Shown: piece by piece, positions 1 to 11,700 of the stretch
Position numbering within the stretch: the stretch's first letter is position 1
How the letters are laid out: the number at the start of each line of letters is the position of its first letter
Source of the DNA: Pycnopodia helianthoides
Taxonomy: Eukaryota > Echinodermata > Asteroidea > Forcipulatida > Asteriidae
Assembly (NCBI GenBank): GCA_032158295.1
Contig: CM063263.1
Span: 10,016,474-10,080,473 of the forward strand
DNA length: 64,000 nt
Direction of reading: 5' to 3'
Notes under the pieces: model-generated
Database searches by the model: none
What the model saw: the letters and a program-made list of their open reading frames with translations, nothing else
Told to the model about the DNA's origin: nothing
Made by a program: the position numbers and the translations under genes

Positions 1-2173
1 GCCTCTATAGTTAAAAGAAACAAGAACAAAACTTTATAATTTCTTTATATTGAGCACTTGAAATAAGCTGTTACCAGATATTTTCTGATTTCACAGAAAG
101 TAAAGATTACTTGAAAGAGGGTTTTATCGGGAACAAATTCAGATCTTGTCTCTGAATATAAAAAAAATGAAATGAGGAGTTGTTTATTAAATTGTACTTG
201 TTAATTTGAAGTTTTTCTTTAATCGTTGCAGTCACTCTTGCTCGTAAATTGAGTTCAGGGTGGGAAGTTTGAGCCTGGTACCTCCAAACAGTGGCATAAT
301 TAAAGGGGTGCATTGGTGAACACCTGCCCCGTCCCCAATTGATGTCTGTGCCCCCGCCCCCAAGGTGCCCCATATTTGAAATGGACTTTTGAGATTTGGA
401 AAAACAAACTGCAGTTTTAAAAACACTTGATAGTCGGAACGTCGTGAAATATCTTTTATCCCCGACCAAGCCCCTCCCCCTCCCCCGGTGCGTCGTTGGC
501 ATCCACACCAGTATTTTAACATTTAATTGCTGTGTTGCACTCGGTTCCCTTTTTATTGTTTGACCAGGAGGCGATTTACCTTACCTTACCTTACCTATCC
601 CGTAGTCTTTTGACCGTGGGGGCACCCCTTGAAGATTTATCGGTTAGTTTCCTCCATCCTTTTCGATCTTCAGACTTTCTCCCACCTTTGTATCTGCCTG
701 CCTCTCTTTCTTCCTCCTGGCACAGTGCCTTGCAGAATAGTCTTAGCAAGTAGGCGATTTACAGGGGTTGATATCTTAACAAAAACAAAAAATCAGCCGA
801 AATGGGACCTGGGTTTTTCCCCGAGATATAAACCCAGATTCTACCAAATACAATTTTTTATGAATCCTTTTTAATTATATCCGCATTACGACAGTTACTT
901 CAGTAAGATTGTGAGGGTTTTGGATGTTTCCAGTGGGGGGGGGGGGGGGGCGAGACGACTACATCTGTTATGCTGTTCCCCCAGTCTTTAAGGGGGGGGG
1001 GACACGACACCACACCACCACACATATTCCCCGGTCCTACACCCATCGATGCCCATGGCTTAAGCTAGGCCGTGTACAACATGGGTCGTTGCTGGTTGCG
1101 TATTGGGCAGCATGGTCGGCCAGCTTGTTTACTAAAAACTCTCCATGGTGTGTAGGTTTTATTTTTAATAAAATAACAACAGAGTCCCTTTTTTTTTTTT
1201 TTTTAGGGGGTTTTGCGGGTTGAATGCTTAAGTCCAATGCTTTCATGGCAATATACCTTATGCAAATGACGTCATTTGAGTAGGGGGCCCTCGGCAAAAG
1301 GACAAAAGAAGACTCCCATTGGCTGATCCTGTGCATGCGCTGCACTGCACGCTTTCCATTGTTTTGTCATAGTTTTACCTTTAAGATGGTGGCTTGATGA
1401 CGTCAATGCATGAGGTCTACAAGTGCAGGGGTTGTGCAAGCAACTTTTTCAAACACGCTTAAATGCCGTTTCGGATTTCAATATATCGGTTATACTCGAT
1501 ACTTAAATTCCAATATATCGATATTTAAAAAAAAATTGACATAGACGGTCCTTTTAATATGACATCAGACATTTACTTCATTCTGATTGGTTAGTTATAC
1601 ATATACGGGGGCAGCCATTTAGAATTGAAAAACAATGCTAACAAATATTGCATATAAACAAAATACATTCCACTCAATAAAAAGCACCATAGTACAACAT
1701 AGGAAGCGAAAGTTCAAATAAACCACAAATTGTTGAAATTTAACAATCTAAAAGAAACACCAACAAAATAGCATGGTCAATGAAATTTAATTGCTTTAAG
1801 AAATGCATAGTAAAAGATGTTTTGTTTTGTTTGAAGATTAAAAAAAAACAATCTGACCACTTTATAATCATTTTGTAAAAGTTAAGCAAAACTTTCAGAG
1901 GCAAGATTTTTTAGAAACAAAACCTCACTTTAAAAGAGAACCATGACTCACTACTCTCACCCACTGGAAATGCAAATGCGTAGTTTAATGCAAAGTGTCA
2001 TTTCAGTTCAAACTCTCCAAAGAGTAAAACCACTATTTACAAATCAATGAGTTACGATACATGATGATTCATCACACCTGAGGGCCACTGAAATATGGAC
2101 AAACCATTTGGGACGCCATAAAAAAAAAGAAAAAAAAGAAAGAAAAAAAAACAGTTTCGGAATTCCTGCACAT
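1..2173. other. No gene recognised; low-complexity noncoding
   Basis: The only standout features are homopolymer G runs near 936-950 and 992-1000, a T run near 1190-1204, four TTACC pentamers near 580-596 and A-rich tracts around 2120-2150. Open frames here are short, unrelated to families I know, and overlap low-complexity sequence. Confidence 0.5.
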
Positions 2174-2298
2174 CAGGGCCCAATTTCATGGCTCTGCTTA
2201 CCGCAGGATTCTTCTCTTACGTCCCATGAATGTGTGCTTTACATGGCTCGATAAGCGCTGAAAATCTGGGGTAAGCAGAACCTATGAAATTGGACCCA
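2174..2298. repeat. Short foldback MITE, GGGCCCAATTTC type (short subfamily)
   Basis: It opens with CAGGGCCCAATTTCATGGC and closes with CCTATGAAATTGGACCCA, which are near-perfect inverted ends about 125 bp apart. The inside is also self-complementary (GCTTACC...GGTAAGC). The copy at 7091-7209 has the same layout, so this is a mobile subfamily rather than a chance palindrome. Confidence 0.75.
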
Positions 2299-3455
2299 AG
2301 TTTATTATTTTTACCAGCCCATGTTTGAATCAGAATTGTGGAGCCTACTTAATTACAGGAATTAATCTTTTCTCCAAATGGCTTAAATTAAAAGTATTGA
2401 TTAAAAGCATAATGTTCTAGCAGAAGAAGTTGTTTGAAAATAACCTTTCATAAAACCTTTTTATCTATCTTGGTAGTATGTAAAACAAAAAATAAGGAAA
2501 TATTTTGTACATCAATGTCAGACCAATAACATAAATAGTTTCCTGTAGGCCATATTGCATATATGTATTTAACAACTTTGTCACAAGATAAGTGTCACAT
2601 TAAGAAAACACAGTGTTAAAAAAATTTGCCGTGGGCAATGTCCCATTTATACACTTAGCTAGGCTTATCTGACAGAAAATAAATTCTAGATGATTTAATC
2701 ATAAAATATGAGTCATCTTGTTTGACAGCGCCCTCTAACGGTAAAAACAATTCTTGGTAGGCAACACTTAACGATTACACATTTTAAGTTTTATTAAAAA
2801 TCTATGCGCCGTTTCTTTTAAAATTGTTAACAAGTAAAAATTCTTCTCTTGGTGATTAGGTTCAAAGCCAGCTTCATCATTGGCCTTCCAGAAGGCCATT
2901 AGAGGGCGCTATGACTCAATGCAACATGATGACATCTGCAAATTCTAAATTGGGGCTATGGTCAGAGTGACTTTAACAAATACAAAATTAAAATGTATAC
3001 ATAGTATATAGTCTTCTGAAAACATTTGGATCAACAAGAAACTAACAAACTTGTTAATTCAAAATGCATTATTGTGCGATATTTTCAAAAAGTAGTCAAC
3101 TTCAACATTAGCCTGGTTAATTTGTTTGGAAGCTCATATTTATGCCAATGTAAACATTTTATCAAATCAAAAAATAATTTTATCAATTCAGCTGAATATA
3201 TCTTAGTTTTATCACCCTTATCTTTCTGCAAGGAAACAATGTTCACTGTATCCCTGGTACTTTCTGAGTTCTGTGAAAAAAAAAATGGAAAAAAAAACCC
3301 AAAACAGGCAAATTACTTGGATGAGATTTGAACCCCCAACCTAAGGTTTGCCGAAAACACCACATGATAATCTATCAAAAACAACTATCTCTGAACAAAT
3401 TGTGGTGAATGTTCTTAATGTAAAATTATTTCAATTAAGCAACTAAGGAATAAAC

Positions 3456-3648
3456 CTGGGCCCAATTTCATAGAGCTGCTTAAGTGTAAAAAGTAGCTAA
3501 GCACACAAAACTATGCTTATCAGATAGTTACCAGCCAAAATACCACGTTACATGTACAATCTGTGACTGGTATCCTGCTCATTTTCGCTTAGCAGAACAG
3601 TTTTAAGCCATATTTTCTGCTTAAAGCGCTCTATGAAATTGGGCCCAG
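3456..3648. repeat. Foldback MITE, GGGCCCAATTTC type (full copy)
   Basis: The inverted ends CTGGGCCCAATTTCATAGA and TCTATGAAATTGGGCCCAG are identical over about 19 bp. The body carries the family signature: GCTTAAG, a TTACCAGCC block, TACATGTACAATCTGTGAC and a mirrored GCTTAG/CTGCTTAA. At least eight comparable copies occur in the window. Confidence 0.85.
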
Positions 3649-3819
3649 ATGTCAAATACAGCCATATATCCATGCAAAACCAGGCACTTTCCTGTCCAAA
3701 CTCAAAACTGGGTTTATTTACTCATCAAATAGATGAGTATAAAGAGCTTTCAAGTATCACCTAATTAGGGCTTATAAGGGAAGTCTTGAACATATAGAAT
3801 GCACATTGATATCAAGGCT

Positions 3820-3971
3820 CAGGCCTGGAATTTCATCTTTGAGAGGGCAAGGCCATTTTCATTTTGCAAAGGGTGCTTACATTGGAAAAAGTCTATGGGA
3901 AACTTTTGAAGAGGCACCAAGGCCAAGAAGTGGGCAACGGAGGCCGTGGCCTTCGTTTAATTCCAGGCCTG
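3820..3971. repeat. MITE with CAGGCCTGGAATT inverted ends
   Basis: Starts CAGGCCTGGAATTTCATC and ends TAATTCCAGGCCTG, giving about 13-bp inverted ends. The inside reads GAGAGGGCAAGGCCATTTTC and GGGGCACCAAGGCCAAG-like text. Related copies are at 12513-12693, 24976-25135, 47545-47716 and 50490-50577. It resembles a short nonautonomous cut-and-paste element. Confidence 0.7.
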
Positions 3972-4599
3972 AAGACTGAACATTTTATTGTCATCACTTT
4001 ATCCAAGAAGTGCCTGATTTGGCAACGGGCGTCACAACTCTGCACAACAGCTCATAAAGATCCGCAGAGCAGCAACCATTTGAGTCAAACAAATTTTTCT
4101 CTATATATGGTTTCAACTCTTTCTTTTTTTATACAGTCTTGTTAAAAATCCATCCAAGGGTTGGGTTTTGCTTTTCAATGTACACAGGTATATACACAAT
4201 GCCTCTTTAAACTGAATACTTTATAGACATTTTGCATTGCACTTTATACAGACAAATTTATCAAAACACACACATCGTCGAAATATTGGCTCCAATTGAT
4301 ACCGTTTCTAAGCTAACAGGTTTGCATAAGCACAGGAAAAATCTTGCTTAGAAGAAATAGGTGACCAGCCAAAGCACCAGGTAATTTGTGTATTGTTTGG
4401 GGCTGGTTACCCGTTATATGCAATATTTTTTTGCTTAAAAGCAGACCTCAAAACGCCTGGCCAGAGTTGATGTCATTTCAATCCAAGTATACCATAATGA
4501 GGCAGGGGGTAAAAAATAGTCTGGTGCCCCTTTCACATAATGACAATTGGTATTCATGGCTACTAATGTACACAAGGAACTTGATAGTAGCATTGTGAC

Positions 4600-5525
4600 A
4601 TAGGTCCAATCAACACAATACGATGATGGTTGTTATTTTCAAATAACATATTTGTTAAAACCATCTTGAGTTTCGCCTTCACCACTGAACTTTATAAGCA
4701 CACTCTGTACTTTCCAAGTTCCGCCGAGAAAATAGACAACATTTTTGAAATTGATCTTATGTTTCCTGTACATCTGTTTCACTGAAACTCCAACAACAGC
4801 CGAGGGTCGATTGCAAACCTTGATAACGTTCTCCACTTCCGACTTTTACCGTCACACCAAGAATCTATCTCCATGATCAGTCAAAGTTTTTTAATCTCGA
4901 TCAGATCACGATAAAGGATTCTATCCATCAGAAACTGCAAATCTGATCTATCGTGTTTTTTCCCCCTAATCGAAATCTCCCTCTAATTTGATCGTGCCGA
5001 AATCCCTGAAGCTAATTTTAAAATTTTCAACATCCTTCGGAGGTGAAAAGCGATTGTGTCATTTAAAATTCCACTGATTTTTTTCCCCATTGCAATGAGA
5101 CACACAAAAAAATAATTCCCATAATGAAAATGCTCAATACAAGAAAGTTAGTAGGTTCCATTGGGTTACCAGTTAAATTGCCATACAAAAAAGTACAATT
5201 TTGGGCCTGTATGATGCTATCATGCTTATCCCAAAATGTTGGCTTAGCATAATTGTGCCAAGTTTATGTGTGGAGCCAAGCCCCAAAATACTTGGAATTT
5301 TTCCAATTTTGTTTTTCTCCGCTGAAGGAAACTCAAGTCACGACACTCCAGTGCCGCCAGACTTTGAGATAGAGGCAGTTTTCTGAACCGAATACGATTT
5401 CATAAAACTGCTTAGCATCAACAGTTCTTGCTTAGCACAAACAGATCACCAGCTAAAAGGGTACGTTTTTTTTAACAATGATTACCACTGGTTCCCTGCT
5501 AATGTTTACTCAGCAATCCAACGGA
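4600..5525 (-). other. TMEM198 3' flank / presumed 3' UTR
   Basis: The stop codon is at 5526-5528, so the 3' UTR lies below it. On the minus strand an ATTAAA hexamer is at 4890-4895 and an AATAAA at 3984-3989. Neither can be chosen without transcript data. The stretch contains a decayed foldback repeat at 5398-5515 but no other gene. Confidence 0.4.
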
Positions 5526-5744
5526 TCAAACATCAGCAATATCAGCATCATCGATGTGAGTGACGGGACCGATGGTCGTTATGGTTGTTGATGCGTTGCT
5601 AAGCAACGTGGTGGTCATCTCTGGAGCCGGTGGGATGGGTGGGATAGGGGGCGGTATGATGACCGGCTCTGGGGGTAGGTGTGTTGTGGACGCGATGCGT
5701 TGCATTTCTGGTGAGAGATGATTCTGGATGCTCTGTAAGTAACT
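5526..5744 (-). CDS. TMEM198: TMEM198 last coding exon
   Basis: The exon begins after the acceptor CATATTTGTGTTTACAG with AGT TAC TTA CAG (SYLQS), continuing the NGDV...SYLQS motif from exon 3. It ends at TGA 5528-5526 after 72 codons. The tail is proline-rich (EPVIIPPPIPPIPPAPEM), which could bind SH3 or WW domains (inference), then Thr-rich and finally acidic (DDADIADV). A conserved family motif reconstituted across a 10.5-kb intron is the main evidence for this exon. Confidence 0.9.
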   Translation of the reverse strand, partial: SYLQSIQNHLSPEMQRIASTTHLPPEPVIIPPPIPPIPPAPEMTTTLLSNASTTITTIGPVTHIDDADIADV

Positions 5745-8700
5745 CTGTAAACACAAATATGAAAAGAGAACATGGTAAGATAAGGTTTGTGGAACTGTAT
5801 TTCACAAGCTCCAAATCTCTAGGTGTTCTGGCCAAGAGCCGTTTCAAATCTATTAAAACATTCCACTCTACATCAACACCCAAATGTTCCCAGCTTCCGC
5901 CCACCCCAACCCATGGAAAAGTCCACAGAAAAAGAACTATTTGAAATTTGTTCTTCCTTTTAAAACCACCCCAGCTGTATCGTATTTCCAAAATTAAGAA
6001 TGAAATTAATTCCAATTTCCTCAAGTTAGTTCAAAACATATCTCTTAATCCACTGAGGATATGAAGTCAATTATAAACAAATTACTGAGAGTAAAGTACT
6101 TATTAGAAAAGCAAAAACTCATCCTGACTTTGACAATCTGCAAAAAGTCATCAATTTGTTTTTCGCCTAAAAGAAATTCAACTAATTCTGCACTGGTATA
6201 CAATCCCCAAAGGAAAAATGTTTGGTGTTTCTGTCTGCCCTTTAAAAGCACTCACAACCTTAGTGACATTTTCCAGAGAGCTGACCAACCATTTGCAACC
6301 ATTCAACTGAAAGGGTTATGTATGGTGGCACAACTGCACATAGCACTAACAGTGTACATGTTGCATAATTCAGCCTATCAGTCAAAACCACATACACGCA
6401 GTGGATGATATTGAATGGTCAAACAGTAGGAGGGTTGACTGTGTACTGTGTAAAGATGCATTAAAACATATATTGCAGGCTGACACAAATGTATCAGTGA
6501 ATGATATCAAATGGCCAAGAGTAGGAGGGTTGAACGTGTACTGCGTAGATGCATTCACCACAGTATCATATTGCACAATGGCATAGGTTAATCTATCATT
6601 AAAACCCACAGTGGATGATATTAAATGGTCAGGCAGTAGAGGGTTGACTGTGTACTGCGTAGATGCTTTCACCACATATCATATTGCAGGATGGCAAAAG
6701 TTATCTATCATTAAAACCCACAGTGGATGATATTAAATGGTCAGGCAGTAGGAGGGTTGACTGTGTACTGCGTAGATGCTTTCACCAGATATCATATTGC
6801 AGGATGGCAAAAGTTATCTATCATTAAAACCCACAGTGGATGATATTAAATGGTCAGGCAGTAGGAGGGTTGACTGTGTACTGCGTAGATGCTTTCACCA
6901 CGATATCATATTGCAGGATGGCATAGTTTATCTATCAGTCAAAACCACAGTGAATGATATTGCATGTTCAATTAAAAAAAAAACTGCTTAGCATAAACAG
7001 GTTACCATTCAGCCATGTCATTAACATTATCATTTTGCTTGCCCAAATTTTCTGCTGAAATAAAGCCCATCTTTAAAAAAAAAAACACACCTGGGTACTT
7101 CATGGCTCTGCTTACCACGAATTCTGCGCTTACGGTTCCCTGTAAAGCACATAGTATATGGCTGTAAGCGCAGAATTCTGTGATAAGCAGTACCATGAAA
7201 TTGGGTCCTGATAAGTACGCTTTTAAAAAATAAATATAGATATGTATTTACCATCTGTCTAAAGAATTAGTGCGTAAACGAATAGTTTAGGGTTCGTTCC
7301 GATTTTCTTCTGGACAAAGATACCCCATGATCTACATGTATTGTCCACGACAATTGATTTCCTGTTAAGGAAATGTTTGAGACAGAAATAATCCTACTAG
7401 ATGATGTGCCAGGTGGCAACCTTTGCAGTAACCTTAGTTCTAGTAATCTAAATCTTCATTATTTAAAACACGGCTAATCAACTGCATATGCTTAAAGAGG
7501 GGCTGCTCCAAGGTTAAATTGAGTTTTGCGATGCACTCATTTTCCAACAGATAGAGTCCTTTTTGTGAAAGTGGGGAAAAAAGTTACAAGTCTCTAACCT
7601 CAAGTTAAAATGGTGTAAAACGTCATTTTAGTTTATATTCTCTCCGAGTTGAAACATGACGTCATTGAACATAGAAAATAAATGGGTCTATACCTTCGAA
7701 AGAGGAATTTTGAATGCCGTTTTGATTGAATATCGTCAAACATTCAGGAATGAACTAACATTTCCTTGTACAAAACTTTACAGACCATATATTTGAAGTG
7801 GATGCCAACTTTAGGGTTTAACAAAAGTGTGCACTTGAAGTCCAAATGCATTTACACCATTTAAACCTGAGGTTAGAGACTTGTTATCCCCTCCCCATTT
7901 TCCCAAGGACTGATCTATTGGGAAATAAGAAGCGGATCACAAAACTGAATTTGACCTAGAAACCTCTCTTTGAAGCAAGGGTATTGTTATATCCCTATAT
8001 CTTTCTGGTGATGAAACCAAGGGACCCTCATAAGTGACGAGCACTGAGACCCGTAGGCCTGAAGATTCCTGTGCAGAGAAGATGCCTAAACTAGTCTGAT
8101 AAACTAGGATTACGAGGGGTTGATAGGATGCGACAATTCTTCACCATTAGTCTCAGCATCAAGGTAAGTGTGAGATTACAGCATGCCACAGCCGATTATC
8201 GGCTGTGGTTTAGGGCTGAGGTGGATGGCCAACAGGGAGTGGGACAGCTGAGTCACGATGAACAAAGAGGGCTTCTGTGCAAAAACTCTAACTCTAATGA
8301 TCAGAAACCACAATGTCTTACTCCAAATCATTTAGTCAAGGTTTCATTTTGACAACACTGTTTCACACACACACACAACACTCACACATTTGGATTGGTG
8401 TTCTGGGAAAGAAATAAGGGTGGTACAGGAAACATTTGGGATGCGACAATTCTTCACATGCAGTGAACTGGTTAGCGTTGAAAGTCAACACTGTATACAC
8501 ACAAGATCCCTTTAAGGAGAATTTACCTCTCCTTGCCAAATAGAAAATCCAATGTAGGTAACTTCCTGGCTGAACAAGCTCTACGTACTCAACGGCTCGA
8601 TGATGTCTGCTTACATTATTCCTTAAAGCTTACATCTGTTTATCTTTAAATGAAAAACTCTTTCCTGTCATTTTGTTTTCAATTCCCCATCTCTCACGGT

Positions 8701-11700
8701 CGATCATTTCCTTTCCGAGAAGCTTTTCCTCACCACTTCTCTCTAAGACACACCTCTAGGCTATCACTCAAGCCACGAGTTTAAAGACCAGCCTGAGCAA
8801 ATGTGGCAACAACAAGTGATCGTTTAAAATGTGTTCAATCAATAAGGAAATTGAGGTTTACATGAGAGTTAACAGATTCTAATTGTAAAAAAAAAAAACA
8901 ATCTTTTAAATTCCTGGGAAATTTGGTTGATCTTTTCACACTTGAGTAACTAAGCCTGGCAGACTACTATGAAATGGAATACCCCTTTTTTGGGGGGTGT
9001 ATGGTTAGGGTTACCCCTGGTCAGTATGCAAATTGCTCATTTTCCCCAGGAAAATAATATAATAATAACTAGTTCTTATATAGCACATTTCACAATAGCG
9101 TATCAATGCGCTTTACATTAGTACCCTGGTCATTCGGCCAATAGCATTCCTGTAATCTTTCTCAGCTCCCTGGGGAGTAACAGCCCGTGCTGACGTAGCG
9201 CTCCGAAGGCTTTTTCATACACAATATCAACCTCTACCCTCACAGGTACCCATTTATACCCCTGGGTGCAGAGAAGGCAATTATAGTAAAGCATCTTACT
9301 CAAGGACCAAGTGTCATGACCGGGACTCAACCCACACCCCGATGACTCGGCCACCAGAACTTGAATCCGATGCTCTAAACGACTCGGTCATAACACCTTA
9401 CAAAAAGTGACATCAAGTTGAAACGATGGGCTGGTGGTGGGGTTACAATTCCTCGGGAAATACCTGGGGTTTTATGTCCTGGGAATTGGTTCTGTAATAT
9501 GAATAGGGCTTAATACAAAACAAAAACAAAAGGAACAAAAAAAGGAACTTTTTACGAGGGAAAAAACAAAACATTACCAAGGCAATGTAGAAAAAGCCTC
9601 GCTACAAATCCATCCCTGAACTTTGGTGACTACATCGATTGGAAAACTAACTTAATTATCCCAAGTGACTGACATCATTTTGAAGAAGTTTTTAAGTAAT
9701 GGCAGGACTGGAAATCGGAATGAAAAAAGTGCCTCCAAACACCAATATTATTTCCTCGTCGCCTGTAAGCGTATGCAATGAAATTTAATAAAAGTATGCA
9801 TCAGTTTTTTGCCTCCAGTGTGTTAAATAATAATCGGACTATATTATTACACTAGGGTGAAAGCCTGCAGGGTTTTTTAAAAACCACATGTCTGTGTGAA
9901 CCATTGTGTGAGTCATCCGTCGTCTGATAAAAATCTTGCCAATATTTTCAAGTGTGACACCTTCCAGTATTAGGATTTTTGTCTCCCTGTATTTTTTTGT
10001 GGATGAAAAAATTGGAATCAAAGACTTATTCCGGTTGGCTGGGTTTTGGGAGGTAAAGAGCAATAATTATGAGGAGGGTTATTTTTTATAATGAGCTGTG
10101 GAATGATGGGTTTATAGGAGCAACGTACTTTTTCTATACACTGGAAACAAATTAATAAATGCATCAGAAAATTGGCCGCTGGACTGTGGTAATCATTTTG
10201 GTCATGATGTTCCTTAAACACACAATGGCTCTGACTCATATTTATTATAAGGGCACCAGACTATTTCACTCCTAGCCTCATTTTGGTTACATTCTGGTGA
10301 TTAAGAATGACCAAGATGGCAGCCTTAAACTCTACGAGTATGAATGTAAATTGCAGACTGATGCAAGATTTCTGGTTGAACTTTCCCAACATGAAAGTTG
10401 ACAACAATGTCTTTATTTTGGCTTGGCTAGTCAAGCGAAGTACCAGCTGTTTATCAGGGTACCAGCTGATGTGTAGGGAACCAGCTGCTTAGCGGCCATG
10501 CTAATTGGATGCAGTTGCCGCTAACCGCTACCCTGTGTTTTAAAATAACCCGCCCTCTCTCTACGGGAACCGGTTGATGGACAGACAGACCAACATTCCG
10601 ACAGCCGGAAGTTGAGATCAAATCCGATGATTGTCAGGTCTCTTTCTTGTCTTTCTCAAAAGGATGGCAGGGAAGTTTTTGTTCTTGAGATAGGGGCTCT
10701 GGGAGGGACTTTGGAAAGTTCACCTGTCCAAGTGTATATGGATTTATGGGGACAGCCTATTCTGATTTATTTAAGAAGGGGGACTGCAGACCCCTCTCTT
10801 AAAACAAAGCAGATTTAGATGAAGAAACATGGGGAGGAGGGGTGGGGGAAACATGTTGTCTGGTTACGGTCCGTTATGGTTCATGTGCGGTGCACTACAA
10901 GTGTTTGCATTTACAACATCTACACGTAGCTGATGACACATTGCGGCATGCATAAACTGCTAGCATGGTGTACATGGGTCTGTGGAGTATGAGGCCCCAG
11001 AAAAATCGCTCAAGGTTTTCCAGCTTTAAAATGATTAAGGAGGAACATGTAGAGCCAAGTTTGGCTTTAATTGGCCTCAGGGCCAGGCGCTGAGTCTTAT
11101 CTTTATGAGGGGGGCAAGGAAATTTTTTATAATTCGAGGGATACTGTTTTAGGAAAATCTTATGTAATGGAACATTAAAAAAGGACAAGATAAAAAAAAC
11201 GTGGTGGACTAAAAAAAAACAATTTTAAAAATCAAACTCTTAAGTTGACAAGAAAGTTGACCAGGCCTGAAACAATTTATGCCCTTTAACCCCCCGACCC
11301 CCTTTAAACCATTCTACACAAGAGAAAATGACCTTACCTAATGTAAAGCAGACACCCAATCTCAACACAATAAAAAGAGAAAACTGCCACCCAAAATTTA
11401 ACTTTGCCCTAGGGTGTTGGATTTTAGAGGAACGATATTCTGAAATCCCTCAAGAGAGATAGTACATGTTCACACAAGCGAAAGTGGAATATGGAAATAT
11501 ACAACGCTTCTGCTTCCCATATCCAACGAGGCACTATATTTTCCCGTATTTCATGAACGCACGTGTGATATCAAATTTATCTTCAAGCAAACTTGACATG
11601 TAGCTTAAAGTAGCGCAACATGTGAAGTTAGAACAGTGTGTTAGAACACGGTTGGATATGGGCCAGGCAATATAGGTATATATCACACTCTTGTTGCTAT

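Noticed and set aside
936..1000. Long G runs as G-quadruplex regulatory sites
   Set aside because: Many similar homopolymer G/C runs are scattered over the window and some may be assembly or sequencing noise; no gene is linked.
5599..6024. 141-residue minus-strand open frame overlapping the last TMEM198 exon
   Set aside because: It is in a different frame from the SYLQS exon and mixes intron with exon; no domain is recognisable.
9130..9354. 74-residue minus-strand open frame
   Set aside because: It is the translated body of the SINE at 9052-9398.
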